From positions 1 to 64,000 of the forward strand of contig JAJZBN010000009.1 of assembly GCA_021798875.1 (NCBI GenBank): DNA of 64,000 nucleotides, written 5' to 3'. Under the pieces are notes generated by a model that worked only from the letters and a program-made list of their open reading frames with translations, was not told the DNA's origin and made no database searches. The stretch comes from a bacterium (GTDB lineage Bacteria > SZUA-79 > Acidulodesulfobacterales > Acidulodesulfobacteraceae). The first letter of the stretch is position 1. Every line of letters begins with the position of its first letter. Shown piece after piece: positions 53,714 to 62,988 of this stretch. Made by a program: the position numbers and the translations under genes.

Positions 53714-54418
53714 ATGGGTTACGCTTTAAGAAAAATATATCCTGACGATATCAATACGGGAATTTATACGTTTAAAGACTACCTTAAACTTCCAGAGGGA
53801 AGCCCTTACCAACTTATCGAAGGAGAATTAATAATGTCGCCGTCGCCGAACAGTTACCACCAGACTATTTCAAAAAATTTAGAATTCATTTTGATAGGCT
53901 ATACAAAAGCAAATAAATCGGGTATAGTTTTGGATGCCCCTATAGACGTTTATATAGACGAAAAAAACGTTTTTCAGCCCGACATTATTTTTATATCCAA
54001 GGAAAATAAATCTATTTTAAGGAAAAAAGGCATAGTAGGCGCTCCCGACCTTGTAATTGAAATTTTATCCGTAAGCACTATGGGCTATGACGAGATAGTT
54101 AAAAAAAATATATATTTAGAAGCCGGCGTCAAGGAATACATAACCGTAAACCCTTCGGAAAAAATCATAAAAACCTATATCGATAAAAACTATTTAAAGC
54201 CCGACAGGCGAGTCGTTTCGGATAATACAAATAACATCAAGCCATTAAATAAAACTTACGCTTTAAGTTCAAACTATTCAGCGGACATACAGACTATTGA
54301 AACATGTTATTCTGATACCGCAGAACTGTTTATAAATATATTAGAACTGGGTATTCCCCTTAAAGATATTTTTGAGCCCGATTCTGAATATCAGTTAAAT
54401 GACGAAGACGGCGAATAA
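53714..54418 (+). CDS. Uma2-family (DUF820) endonuclease-like protein
   Basis: A 234-residue PD-(D/E)XK-fold protein. It has YLKLPEGSPYQLIEGELIMS near the N-terminus, FQPDIIFISKENKSIL, and the GAPDLVIEILSVST motif with the catalytic Asp/Glu, followed by KNIYLEAGVKEYITVNPSEK. Uma2 proteins are putative nucleases abundant in cyanobacteria and others; roles are mostly unknown. AGGAAG precedes the ATG. The C-terminal 60 residues are variable. Confidence 0.88.
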   Translation: MGYALRKIYPDDINTGIYTFKDYLKLPEGSPYQLIEGELIMSPSPNSYHQTISKNLEFILIGYTKANKSGIVLDAPIDVYIDEKNVFQPDIIFISKENKSILRKKGIVGAPDLVIEILSVSTMGYDEIVKKNIYLEAGVKEYITVNPSEKIIKTYIDKNYLKPDRRVVSDNTNNIKPLNKTYALSSNYSADIQTIETCYSDTAELFINILELGIPLKDIFEPDSEYQLNDEDGE

Positions 54419-54552
54419 TTCTAATCCCTTCTTACTTTATAAATAAATCTTTATTTCTGACACTTTATTTATTAATCAGCTTCCTGGCAAAAAAGTTCGG
54501 GATTAAGAAGCCGAGCAAGGCATAATGTATGGAGTCTGGAGTCTGTCTGTCC

Positions 54553-54702
54553 TTGTTTAACGGAGATAGCGAGATTTATAAATATATAAAACAAGCCGAT
54601 GAAATTTTCATACCGTCCATAGCGATTGGAGAGTTGTATTACGGTGCGCATAAATCTTTAAATAGCCGGCAAAACATTAGCAAAAGTTCGTATGATATCT
54701 AA
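54553..54702 (+). pseudogene. PIN-toxin (VapC) fragment joined to another gene's tail
   Basis: An open frame of 49 codons with DSEIYKYIKQADEIFIPSIA and IGELYYGAHKS, a VapC middle part with the acidic IGELYYG motif. Near 54680 it runs into AGCAAAAGTTCGTATGAT, which belongs to the 3' end of the 59516-60169 gene. The frame is a recombination product. Confidence 0.6.
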
Positions 54703-54801
54703 GAAGAACTAAACAGTTGTCCTATAGACGATTTTGGAAATGTCAATGTATATGATGATGTGGATGTTAGTAATGCTATGAACGATTAATTTTTTAATTT
54801 T
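54680..54801 (+). repeat. Copy of the 3' end of the membrane gene at 59516-60169
   Basis: From AGCAAAAGTTCG to GAACGATTAATTTTTT this is nearly identical to about 60059-60181. It encodes EELNSCPIDDFGNVNVYDD and a stop at 54787. It lacks the rest of the gene. Confidence 0.85.
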
Positions 54802-54830
54802 AAGTATATTTTCGACTAGGAGATTCTATT

Positions 54831-54974
54831 ATGTTAAAAGAAAATGAAAATGAAATAAAAGAAAAAGCATTATCGTATCTAAAAAAAGTCTTAGGCAAAG
54901 ATACAAGTTCATTTAGGATAACCTGCGAGAATCCTCTCCTTTTCAAAGAAGAGATGAAAGCAGACTATATGTAA
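54831..54974 (+). CDS. Small protein of unknown function
   Basis: A 47-codon frame with good RBS (AGGAGA, 54818-54823): KEKALSYLKKVLGKD then FRITCENPLLFKEEM. No family is recognised. It could be the beginning of a lost longer gene. 54975-55161 is AT-rich without further genes. Confidence 0.4.
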   Translation: MLKENENEIKEKALSYLKKVLGKDTSSFRITCENPLLFKEEMKADYM

Positions 54975-55161
54975 TTATTAAATACGTTTTTACATAAAAT
55001 ATTTTCTTTGATTTATATCATATTTTATGTATAATTTATACATCAAATATCCGTAATAATAATTTTTTGTTGTAAAACTTGCTTTGGAGGAGACTATACA
55101 TAGATTTTATATATTTATAATAGATATAGATAAAGTGAGATTATAATATTAATAATTTGTA

Positions 55162-55896
55162 ATGAATTCAAAAAATTTAGACGCTGAATTTAATGCGTCC
55201 TTAAAAGAAATAGACGCCGTCGATTCGTCTTATCAAATCTCCGTAAAGCCAGATAAAGAGCTTGCGCTTTTTCTTTTTAAAAAAGATAAAATCGATTATA
55301 TTTATAACGTATGCTCATTGGAAGGCAATCCAATGACTTTCCCTGAAGTGCAGACTCTTTTGGACGGAATTACCGTCGGCGGTCATAAAATAGAAGACGA
55401 ACAGCAGGTTTTAAACCAGAATAAAAGCGTTTCTCTTTTATTTTCCTTGCTTCAAAATAATGAATTTAAATTAGACAAAGAAATATTCTGCAAACTTAAT
55501 AAATTAGTGGCTGAAGGCGAATCGCTTAAACCAGGTGAATTCAGGACTGGGCAGGTAACTATAGGAGGAGCGGAATATATCCCACCTAAAGCTGAACAGT
55601 TGGACGAGCTGTTTATTCAAGGCGTTAAAAAAATTTCAAAGATTGAAAATCCCGTTATCCGTTCTTTCGTATTTTTCGGTTTCGGAAGTAGGCATCAATT
55701 TTTCTGGGACGGAAATAAAAGAACGAGCAGGCTTATGGCCAACGGAGTTTTGCTTGAAAACGGCTATCAGGCTTTAAATATTAAAGCAAAAGACAAACTT
55801 GAATTTAATAAAACTATGGTAGAGTTTTATAATTCCGGCAATTATAACGTTTTGCTGTCGTACCTTGTGCCTTATTACGAACATTCGCTGCATTAA
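55162..55896 (+). CDS. Fic-domain AMP-transferase-like protein
   Basis: A 244-residue Fic protein. The catalytic motif is HQFFWDGNKRTSRLMAN (canonical HPFx(D/E)GN(G/K)R, so His, Asp, Gly and Asn are kept, and Pro is Gln). An N-terminal SLEGN resembles the inhibitory helix motif with its Glu. AEYIPPKAEQLDELF and GEFRTGQVTIGG flank the flap region. It could transfer AMP to a target and inhibit growth. It lacks a separate antitoxin neighbour. Confidence 0.87.
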   Translation: MNSKNLDAEFNASLKEIDAVDSSYQISVKPDKELALFLFKKDKIDYIYNVCSLEGNPMTFPEVQTLLDGITVGGHKIEDEQQVLNQNKSVSLLFSLLQNNEFKLDKEIFCKLNKLVAEGESLKPGEFRTGQVTIGGAEYIPPKAEQLDELFIQGVKKISKIENPVIRSFVFFGFGSRHQFFWDGNKRTSRLMANGVLLENGYQALNIKAKDKLEFNKTMVEFYNSGNYNVLLSYLVPYYEHSLH

Positions 55897-56081
55897 AAAT
55901 ATTAAAAATTTTAAAATTATAAAAATTAATATTAATAAGCAGTTTTAAGTCGTTTTTCTTAATAAAAAAATAATGTTGTTTTTTGAAAAAAAAATTATAT
56001 ACGTATTATAATTATAATAAAATTCATTATAATTATTTTATTCAATAAAATTTATAAAATTTTAAATATATTATATATAAT

Positions 56082-56739
56082 ATGGATAACGAAAATTTTG
56101 ATAAATTTATAGAAGAAACAATATTTCCGCAGCTTGAGCCTTTAGAAAAATCACGGCAGGAAAAGGTCAATATATTTTGGGTAGTAGTTGTATTTATTGC
56201 AATACTTAATATAGTAGCATTTATTATGATGCAGAGTTTATTTACTATATTTTTATATTACTTTTATCTTTGTTTGCAGTTGGTATAACTAAAAATTCAT
56301 TATTTAAAAATTACGACGCTGAATTTTCTTCGCATGCCATAGGCAATATCGCAAAATTTATTGATAAAAATCTGACGTATAACAGAAATGCTTTTATTTT
56401 TCAAAACGAGTATAAAGCAAGCAAGCTTTTTTTAACAGCTTACGATTTAACAGTTTGTTCGATGTTTACGGGAACGATCCAGTGGTATCTATGTATGCTA
56501 TTTCTACAAGTTTAATGGACAGATTGCTGAATTTTAAGAAAAAAACAAATTCCAAAATAAACATGTCGTTAATAAATTCCACGCTTTTTCTTGCCATTAG
56601 CGGTTATAAGCCATTCAAAGTGCCTGTATTCGATACCGTTTATAATAAAAATTTATATTACGGATATTTAAACCAACTGAAATTTGCTACCGGCATAGTC
56701 GATGAATTTAATTTGAATACGAGAATATGGAGCGTTTAG
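56082..56739 (+). pseudogene. DUF3137-like membrane protein, broken by two frameshifts
   Basis: Three adjacent frames encode successive parts: 56082-56288 (FDKFIEETIFPQLEPLEKSR plus a helix), 56270-56515 (second helix and FKNYDAEFSSHAIGNI), and 56455-56739 (FDVYGNDPVVSMYAISTSLM, IVDEFNLNTRIWSV). The last matches the DUF3137 C-terminus. Single-base shifts near 56265 and 56450 would join them, though part of the middle seems lost. DUF3137 genes often accompany lemA, as here. Confidence 0.75.
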
Positions 56740-56825
56740 TAAAGCGAATATTATGTTAAAAGAATATTATTGAAAAATTTAAAAATATAAAATAATTTTT
56801 TTAAAATCGTGAGTCGGAGGATTAT

Positions 56826-57395
56826 ATGAACTTTATATTTTGGTTTTTTATTATTGCTGTCGTTATAATATTCATAGCCGCAATTTCGATGTATAACACG
56901 CTAATATCGAGAAGAAACGGTGTTAAGTACGCATATTCAAGTATAGACGCACTTTTAAAGAAAAGGTTTGATTTAATCCCCAATCTTGTTTCCGCCGCAA
57001 AAGAGTATATGAATTACGAAAAAAATCTTTTAAATCAGCTTACGGAACTTAGGACTTCCTTTAAGCCCGGCACTATGAATCCTCAGGAATTGGACAGCCT
57101 CGACGCTAAATCTGCTATGTTAATTAAAGGAATATTTGCAGTAGCCGAAAACTATCCTGATTTAAAAGCAAGCCAAAACATATTGCAGCTTCAAGCCGCC
57201 CTTAACGAAGTCGAGGAACAGATTTCGGCTGCAAGAAGGGCTTACAATGCTGCCGTTATGGTGTATAATAACGCCGTCAACCATTTCCCGTCCAATATGA
57301 TAGCAAATGCATTTAATTTTCAGCCTTCGGATTCATTTTCCATACCGGAAGGCGAAAGGCAGAACGTGGACGTCAAAGCTTTATTTAAGAATTAA
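56826..57395 (+). CDS. lemA: LemA-family protein
   Basis: A 189-residue protein with an N-terminal membrane helix and a helical-bundle domain: YNTLISRRNGVKYAYSSIDA, KKRFDLIPNLVSAAKEYM, then AENYPDLKASQNILQLQAAL and ARRAYNAAVMVYNNAVNHFP. All are LemA signatures and the length is normal. GTCGGAGG precedes the ATG. Its usual partner, DUF3137, is broken upstream. The function of LemA is poorly known. Confidence 0.95.
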   Translation: MNFIFWFFIIAVVIIFIAAISMYNTLISRRNGVKYAYSSIDALLKKRFDLIPNLVSAAKEYMNYEKNLLNQLTELRTSFKPGTMNPQELDSLDAKSAMLIKGIFAVAENYPDLKASQNILQLQAALNEVEEQISAARRAYNAAVMVYNNAVNHFPSNMIANAFNFQPSDSFSIPEGERQNVDVKALFKN

Positions 57396-57423
57396 AAATA
57401 AATAAAACGATTAATTTTATCTA

Positions 57424-57515
57424 ATTTCTCAATTGCGGACACGGCAAAATGCCGACAAAACTGTTTATTTTGCTAAACATATTTAAAAGAAAATCTTTAA
57501 GTCTAATAGACTATC
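57424..57515 (+). pseudogene. Remnant of the 5' end of a HelD/UvrD-like helicase
   Basis: The stretch matches about 60183-60285, with ATG at 57449 encoding KLFILLNIFKRKSLSLID against KPFALLNIFERKSLILID of the intact helicase. It is cut off at the end of the minus-strand ATPase gene. The helicase was thus once also next to lemA. Confidence 0.75.
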
Positions 57516-57521
57516 CGCTTA

Positions 57522-58829
57522 TTAACAGTCGTCCAAGGAAAAACCTTTATATTCAAAACTATATTCTTTAAATCTTTCAATTAATTTTTTTGATTTTTCC
57601 TTAAGTTTGTTTAGATTAATTTTTTGAGGATTTAATTTTACTTCGCATATCAATATTTTTTTTTCTATATCGTTTACCGCAACGATATCTATTTCGTTTT
57701 TATTGCCTTTTTCCCAATATGTGCCGATGTTAGAGAACTTATTTGATAATTTAAGCTTTTCTATAAAATATTTTTCCAAAAAATATCCGCTGAATGTATT
57801 AAAATCACGATTTACTATATCTTTTACATACTTAAGGTTCCCTATTTCTATCGCGCTCCTATAACCGTATATAAATCTGAACCAGAAATTTAAAAAATTA
57901 TCTTCTATGACATATTTTTGAATCCTGCCGCCTTCTTTCGCAAAAATAGGTCTTACTCTTTTAATTATATTGTATTCATTTTCAAGCCTGTCGAGGTATC
58001 CGCCTATATTTTTCTCAAGAATTGATTCTATTTCGCTCCTTGACGTTTTAGAGTTTGCAATTAAAGAAAGAATAGAAAAATAAACGGTATACTCCTTACC
58101 GAATTCTTCTACCAGCAGGTCTTTTCCTTCGTTTAAAAATACTGAATTTTCCTCCAGAATATTTTCAAGCATTTTATCGTATGTCAATGCGCCGCTATCG
58201 ACAAAAATTTCCGCATATTTTGCTATTCCTCCGGTAAACACGTAGAAACTGAACAAATCTTTTTTATCTAAATGAAGCTTGTTTTCTAACATTATTTCTT
58301 TTAATGTATCTACATCGAAAGGTTTTAAATATATTTTTTTGTCTGCCCTGCCGAATAGAGGCTCTTTTGAATTTTCAAATATTTTTTTCATCAGCGAATA
58401 TATTGATCCGCTCAGGATTAAATTCATTTTAGATTTATCTTTATGCATATCCCATATATTTTGCATATCTGAATAAATAGAAGGGTTTATATTATAAAAT
58501 TCCTGAAATTCGTCTATAGCTACGGTAATATTTTTTTCTTCCGAAAAAATCATGAGGTATTCAAATAAATCTTTAAAACTTGTAATCTTCCCGATTATTC
58601 TTTTATTTAATTTGTCTTGAATTAATGCGGTAAACTCTTCGCATAAAAGTTTTTCGTCTTTTCTTGCCGCAAACAGATAGATAAGGTCGTCTTTGAAGGC
58701 TTCAAGTATAAGTTTTGTTTTCCCTATCCTTCTTCTGCCGGTAATTACCGTCATTTTGGAACTTTTTAGAGAAGATTCCCAAGTTGACTTAAGTATCTTT
58801 AATTCATTTAATCTGTCGTAAAATTTCAT
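57522..58829 (-). CDS. ATPase_2/DUF234 AAA ATPase
   Basis: A 435-residue ATPase of the archaeal-type ATPase_2 (PF01637) plus DUF234 (PF03008) architecture. Walker A is ITGRRRIGKTKLIL, Walker B ITVAIDEFQEFY, and ILSGSIYSLMKKIF follows with KPFDVDTLKEIM. The C-terminal DUF234 part has NFLNFWFRFIYGYRS and KNEIDIVAVN...KILICEVKLNP, a nuclease-like pattern with E/D and EVK. AAGG lies before the start. The 5' end and leader were copied to 53070-53245. Confidence 0.88.
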   Translation of the reverse strand: MKFYDRLNELKILKSTWESSLKSSKMTVITGRRRIGKTKLILEAFKDDLIYLFAARKDEKLLCEEFTALIQDKLNKRIIGKITSFKDLFEYLMIFSEEKNITVAIDEFQEFYNINPSIYSDMQNIWDMHKDKSKMNLILSGSIYSLMKKIFENSKEPLFGRADKKIYLKPFDVDTLKEIMLENKLHLDKKDLFSFYVFTGGIAKYAEIFVDSGALTYDKMLENILEENSVFLNEGKDLLVEEFGKEYTVYFSILSLIANSKTSRSEIESILEKNIGGYLDRLENEYNIIKRVRPIFAKEGGRIQKYVIEDNFLNFWFRFIYGYRSAIEIGNLKYVKDIVNRDFNTFSGYFLEKYFIEKLKLSNKFSNIGTYWEKGNKNEIDIVAVNDIEKKILICEVKLNPQKINLNKLKEKSKKLIERFKEYSFEYKGFSLDDC

Positions 58830-58895
58830 ATCGCCTTATGATAATATTGTTAATTATATATAACCGCATTTAAAATTATATTTTAAATTTATCAT

Positions 58896-59010
58896 GGATG
58901 CGCCAAACCGTGACAACTGAGCCTTAAGCCCGTGCATTATAGTAACTTATAGTAATGCATATTATTGTAATATTCATTACTATAAAAATCAACAGAAAAA
59001 ATTGCGTTTC
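58896..59010. repeat. Original of the duplicated leader (see 53070-53245)
   Basis: This contains TATAGTAATGCATATTATTG and AAAATCAAC(A/T)GAAAA in common with 53182-53245. It lies upstream of the ATPase. The rest of 58830-59162 is AT-rich, with no gene. Confidence 0.7.
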
Positions 59011-59162
59011 AATATTTCCAAACATATATTCTTTAATTTCTTTTTCAAAATAAGCTGACGCCGATACAATATAATCATACAATATAATCATGTTGACAAA
59101 ATATTCAAAATACATTTAAATATATTTGTATTTAAGATGAAAATATTTAATCGCATATAAAA

Positions 59163-59357
59163 ATGTTTAGAGACCTTTTTTACGGATTAATAATTGGATT
59201 TATAATTGGCACACTCCTCGTCAATATAATAAAACTTGCCTTCTTCCTGTTAACTATAATTATAAAAATCATCATTAAGATAATGAAAAGCATTAACAAT
59301 ATTTTTACAAAAAATAAAGTTGATAATGAAAATTTAAATAATATCAAAACCGTTTAA
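59163..59357 (+). CDS. Small hydrophobic protein
   Basis: A 64-residue protein with one or two membrane helices (LFYGLIIGFIIGTLLVNIIK and LAFFLLTIIIKIIIKIM) and a short polar tail. The family is unknown. It could be a toxin-like peptide or a partner of the next membrane gene. No strong RBS is visible. Confidence 0.45.
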   Translation: MFRDLFYGLIIGFIIGTLLVNIIKLAFFLLTIIIKIIIKIMKSINNIFTKNKVDNENLNNIKTV

Positions 59358-59515
59358 ATTAACTGGTTTAATTATTTAATAATTAATGTAGATGGTTCAG
59401 GTAATATTTGGATATTCAACTATTTCCATTATTTTTTTAAAAAGAGGAAACGTTTATTTAATGAAACTTGGAAAGAAATATCGAATTTATATAATTTTTT
59501 AAAATAAAGCTAATT

Positions 59516-60169
59516 ATGTCTAATTATAAAAGCTTTTTAATTTCTAACGGCAACGAAATTGCCGTTATTGCTTTTTTAGCAATAAGCTTTGTGTTTATCG
59601 TAATCGCTTTATCGGTTATTAGAAAAATACTGTATCGTTTAAGTCCTGCGGCATTTAAATATATTGATTTTATAAGTTCTATAAGGCATTTATTGAATAA
59701 CGGTTCTCACAGATTAGACGAATTTAACGATACGATATATGCCAAATACTATAATAACGGTTTTTATTTATTTTTAAGCAGGATTATTAAATTAATATTT
59801 TCCGTATTTTTGATAAAAAATAAAGAATCTAAGCAGGATAATTATCTTTTATTAGATTTGCTTTTTGAAAACGACAGATTAGCAAAAGAATCGGTAGGTA
59901 AAGGATATCGCCCAGTTGCTACCGTTAAGTATCCTTACATATATTTTACGTTCCAAGGTTCGATATTGTCAAAAGATAATTATTTAAAGGGCGTATTTCC
60001 AAGGAAATTCACAAACAATAATTACAATTCCAATGCTTTTGATTTTTTAGACGATTATAGCAAAAGTTCGTATGATATTGAAAAAGAACTAAACAGTTGT
60101 CCCATAGACGATTTCGGAAATGTCAATATATATGATGATGTGGATGTTAGTAATGTAATGAACGATTAA
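59516..60169 (+). CDS. Membrane protein of unknown function upstream of the helicase
   Basis: A 217-residue protein with one clear N-terminal helix (EIAVIAFLAISFVFIVIALS) and possibly another near FLSRIIKLIFSVFLI, then a soluble region ending YDDVDVSNVMND. I recognise no family. The 3' end is duplicated at 54680-54801. It lies 42 bp before the helicase, so the two are probably one unit. Confidence 0.6.
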   Translation: MSNYKSFLISNGNEIAVIAFLAISFVFIVIALSVIRKILYRLSPAAFKYIDFISSIRHLLNNGSHRLDEFNDTIYAKYYNNGFYLFLSRIIKLIFSVFLIKNKESKQDNYLLLDLLFENDRLAKESVGKGYRPVATVKYPYIYFTFQGSILSKDNYLKGVFPRKFTNNNYNSNAFDFLDDYSKSSYDIEKELNSCPIDDFGNVNIYDDVDVSNVMND

Positions 60170-60211
60170 TTTTTTTTCCAAACTAATTTCCGCAATGCGG
60201 ACGCGGCAAAA

Positions 60212-62716
60212 ATGCAGATAAAACCGTTTGCTTTATTAAACATATTTGAAAGAAAATCCTTAATTTTAATAGACGACCCGCCCACTTTATTTATTTTTAA
60301 AAGCGGCAAAAACAAAACATCTATTAAATACGACGATATTTACGATATAAAATACGGCAGCTCTTTTATTTTTTCTAAAATAGTCGTCATTTTGAATAAT
60401 CGCCCCAGCATTAAACTGTCTTTCATTCCTAAAAACTCTATCAATAATTTTTTACATTCTTTATCCTCTAAGCTCAAATCTATTTGTCTTTTAAAGTTAA
60501 ACGATTTAGGAATAGAAAAATTACGTTCCGATTATAAAGATTTAATGTCTCAGGACAAATATATAGCATATTCCGATATATCTTTGCTTAAAGAAAAATA
60601 CGGCTCTTTAGTAAACTACTGCTCCTATCTCGTAAAATCTTCTATGTATAAGTTGTTTGACGACGCCGATTTATCCCAAAAAATAAAAAACATAGCGGAA
60701 TTTAGGTTTACGGAAGAAATAGAAAAAAGAAACATAAAATATTTAGAAACGGAAAAAAATAAATATAAAAACCTTTTCGTTAGCGAAAAAGGCAATGAGC
60801 TTACCGAAGAGCAAAAAAACGCAATTATAACGCTCGAAGACAGAAACCTTTTAATCGCCGCGGCTGGTTCCGGAAAAACGGAAACGATGCTTTATAAATT
60901 AAAGTATGTTCTGGAAAAAGGCTTATACGAACCTGAACAGATACTTTTGTTGGCTTTTAACAAAAAAGTTAGGGAAGAATTAATTAAAAGAGCAGGTTTA
61001 ATCGGCATTGATTTGGGAAAGGGAAATATCCATACTTTTCATTCTTTCGGGTTTTCGGTTATAAATAAATCGGAAGACAATACGGTTTCGGTAGCCGACG
61101 AAAATTTTGCGAACAGATTTATCAGAAGTTACACTTCCGTTAATAAAAAATTCTTCGGCTATTATGTCGAATTTGTAACCCGCTATTTATCGGATTTAAA
61201 AGAAACTGCCGATCCTTACGCCGAATACAACGATTTATTGGAAAGAGGCAGATATAAAAAAGCCGTAACCGGCAAAGACATTCGTTATAGGACCATAAAA
61301 GGCGAATATGTTAAGTCTTATCAAGAAGCGGTTATCGCAAACTATCTTTACGTAAACGGCGTGAACTATCAATACGAAAAGCCTTATTTTTCAAAAAACA
61401 AAAGAGAGATTATAGCTAATCCTGATTTCTATTATTCAGATATAGATTTATACCACGAGCATTTTGCCGTAGATAATAGCGGTAAATCGGTTTTCGGGGA
61501 AGAATATATAGAAAATATGGATAGAAAAATAAAACTTTATAAGAAAGATAAAGTAGATTTCATTGCGACTACGAGCGGGATGTTTTTTTCAGGCAAACTA
61601 TTAGGCTATCTTAAAAAAGAACTTATTAAGAGAGGTTTAAAATTTATTCCTAAAACCGTATCGGAAATCAACAGAGATTTAAGTAGAATTGGAGAGAGCA
61701 AACTAAACGACTTGCTCGCCAGTTTCCTTGATAATTTTAAGGACAGACAAATTAACCTTGATGAATTAAAACGAAAAGCCAAATCTATCAAATTTTCATA
61801 CGGTAGAAAAAGAAATATTCTGTTTTTAAAAATGTTCGAAGAAGTTTATAACGCTTACGCTAACGAACTTAAAAGCAAAAACATGATAGATTATACCGAT
61901 ATGGCGATAAAAGCCGCAGAAAACATTAATTCCGGCTATTTTATCCCCGATTATAAACTTATTATGATAGACGAGTTTCAGGATATTTCGGATTCTAAAT
62001 TTAATTTGGTAAAAGCCGTTTTGGATAAAAATAAGGACGCAAAACTTTTTGCGGTAGGAGACGACTATCAGGCTATAAACGGTTTTGCAGGATCCAATAT
62101 TAAATATATCTATGACTTCGATAAATATTTTAAAAACGGCGATTACGGCGTAAAAACAGATTTTCTGACTAAAACCTTTAGGTGCGATAAAGGCATAGTC
62201 GATTATTCTTCCGAGTTTATTCAGAAAAACCCTAAACAGATAAAAAAGAGCATAGTTGCCAATACGGATTTAGCCAAAGACGCCGTCGTAATAGTGAACT
62301 ACGAAGAAGATTCGGAGATATTCGCTGACATAGAAGAACTGCTAAAGAACGAAAAAGATAAAACTGTTTTTATATTAAACAGAAAAAATAAATCATTTTT
62401 AAAAAAAGATCTATACGCCGCTGAAATAGATTTGCTTAAAAAGAAATTTAAACCGCAGAACATAATTATATTTAACGACACTATTCACGGTTCAAAAGGT
62501 CTTGAAGCGGATATCGTTTTCTTGATTTATGCGAATAAAAAAAATATTCCTTCCGAAAACGCAAGCGATTCTATTCTTAATCTTGTGTCAGACGCTATTA
62601 ACGAATATCCTTTTGCGGAAGAAAGGCGGCTTTATTACGTTGCTCTAACAAGGGCAAAAGAAAAAGTCGTAATTTACGCGAATAAAAGCTACGAGTCTCC
62701 TTTTTTGAAAGAATAA
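60212..62716 (+). CDS. HelD/UvrD-like superfamily 1 helicase
   Basis: An 834-residue SF1 helicase. An N-terminal ~160-residue domain (PH-like, as in helicase IV) precedes Q-motif TEEQKNAI, motif I AAAGSGKTE, motif II IMIDEFQDIS, motif III GDDYQAINGFAG, motif IV KTFRC, motif V IHGSKGLEADIV and motif VI YYVALTRAKEKV. Between motifs I and II, YQEAVIANYLYVNGVNYQYE then NPDFYYSDIDLYHEHFAVD resembles a PD-(D/E)XK-type insert seen in helicase IV relatives. It unwinds DNA in repair or defence. The first codons lie in a duplicate at 57449. Confidence 0.92.
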   Translation: MQIKPFALLNIFERKSLILIDDPPTLFIFKSGKNKTSIKYDDIYDIKYGSSFIFSKIVVILNNRPSIKLSFIPKNSINNFLHSLSSKLKSICLLKLNDLGIEKLRSDYKDLMSQDKYIAYSDISLLKEKYGSLVNYCSYLVKSSMYKLFDDADLSQKIKNIAEFRFTEEIEKRNIKYLETEKNKYKNLFVSEKGNELTEEQKNAIITLEDRNLLIAAAGSGKTETMLYKLKYVLEKGLYEPEQILLLAFNKKVREELIKRAGLIGIDLGKGNIHTFHSFGFSVINKSEDNTVSVADENFANRFIRSYTSVNKKFFGYYVEFVTRYLSDLKETADPYAEYNDLLERGRYKKAVTGKDIRYRTIKGEYVKSYQEAVIANYLYVNGVNYQYEKPYFSKNKREIIANPDFYYSDIDLYHEHFAVDNSGKSVFGEEYIENMDRKIKLYKKDKVDFIATTSGMFFSGKLLGYLKKELIKRGLKFIPKTVSEINRDLSRIGESKLNDLLASFLDNFKDRQINLDELKRKAKSIKFSYGRKRNILFLKMFEEVYNAYANELKSKNMIDYTDMAIKAAENINSGYFIPDYKLIMIDEFQDISDSKFNLVKAVLDKNKDAKLFAVGDDYQAINGFAGSNIKYIYDFDKYFKNGDYGVKTDFLTKTFRCDKGIVDYSSEFIQKNPKQIKKSIVANTDLAKDAVVIVNYEEDSEIFADIEELLKNEKDKTVFILNRKNKSFLKKDLYAAEIDLLKKKFKPQNIIIFNDTIHGSKGLEADIVFLIYANKKNIPSENASDSILNLVSDAINEYPFAEERRLYYVALTRAKEKVVIYANKSYESPFLKE

Positions 62717-62824
62717 TCAAAAAAATTATAGACGGCTCATTACGAAAGAAAATATAACTCCGAGACCTAGCGTTGCAATTTATGGCGAAATGCTAAAAAA
62801 AACGAACATATGTCATAATTTTCA

Positions 62825-62856
62825 TTGACATACTTTTTAATATTTAATAATATAAT
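62825..62856 (+). promoter_or_regulatory. Candidate promoter of the Cas10-like gene
   Basis: TTGACA (62825-62830) and TATAAT (62851-62856) are 20 bp apart, longer than ideal; other AT-rich -10 matches are nearby. Confidence 0.4.
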
Positions 62857-62925
62857 TGTATTGTTTTTATTATTTAATATAAATAACAACACCAATAAAG
62901 ACAAACTAACACTAACGGAGCTAAA

Positions 62926-62988
62926 AGTGGCAGTTAAATATTTATACGATTTATATGTCGTAAATTTTGGTAAAAAATTATGTCTATA
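62926..62988 (+). CDS. 20-codon leader peptide overlapping the Cas10-like start
   Basis: A GTG start after CGGAGC encodes AVKYLYDLYVVNFGKKLCL. Its stop (62986-62988) lies inside the start of the next gene, suggesting translational coupling. It has a better ribosome-binding site than the downstream ATG. Existence is unproven. Confidence 0.3.

Noticed and set aside
58924-59115. A 63-codon minus-strand frame
   Set aside because: It lies in the duplicated AT-rich leader and shows no start signal or family resemblance.
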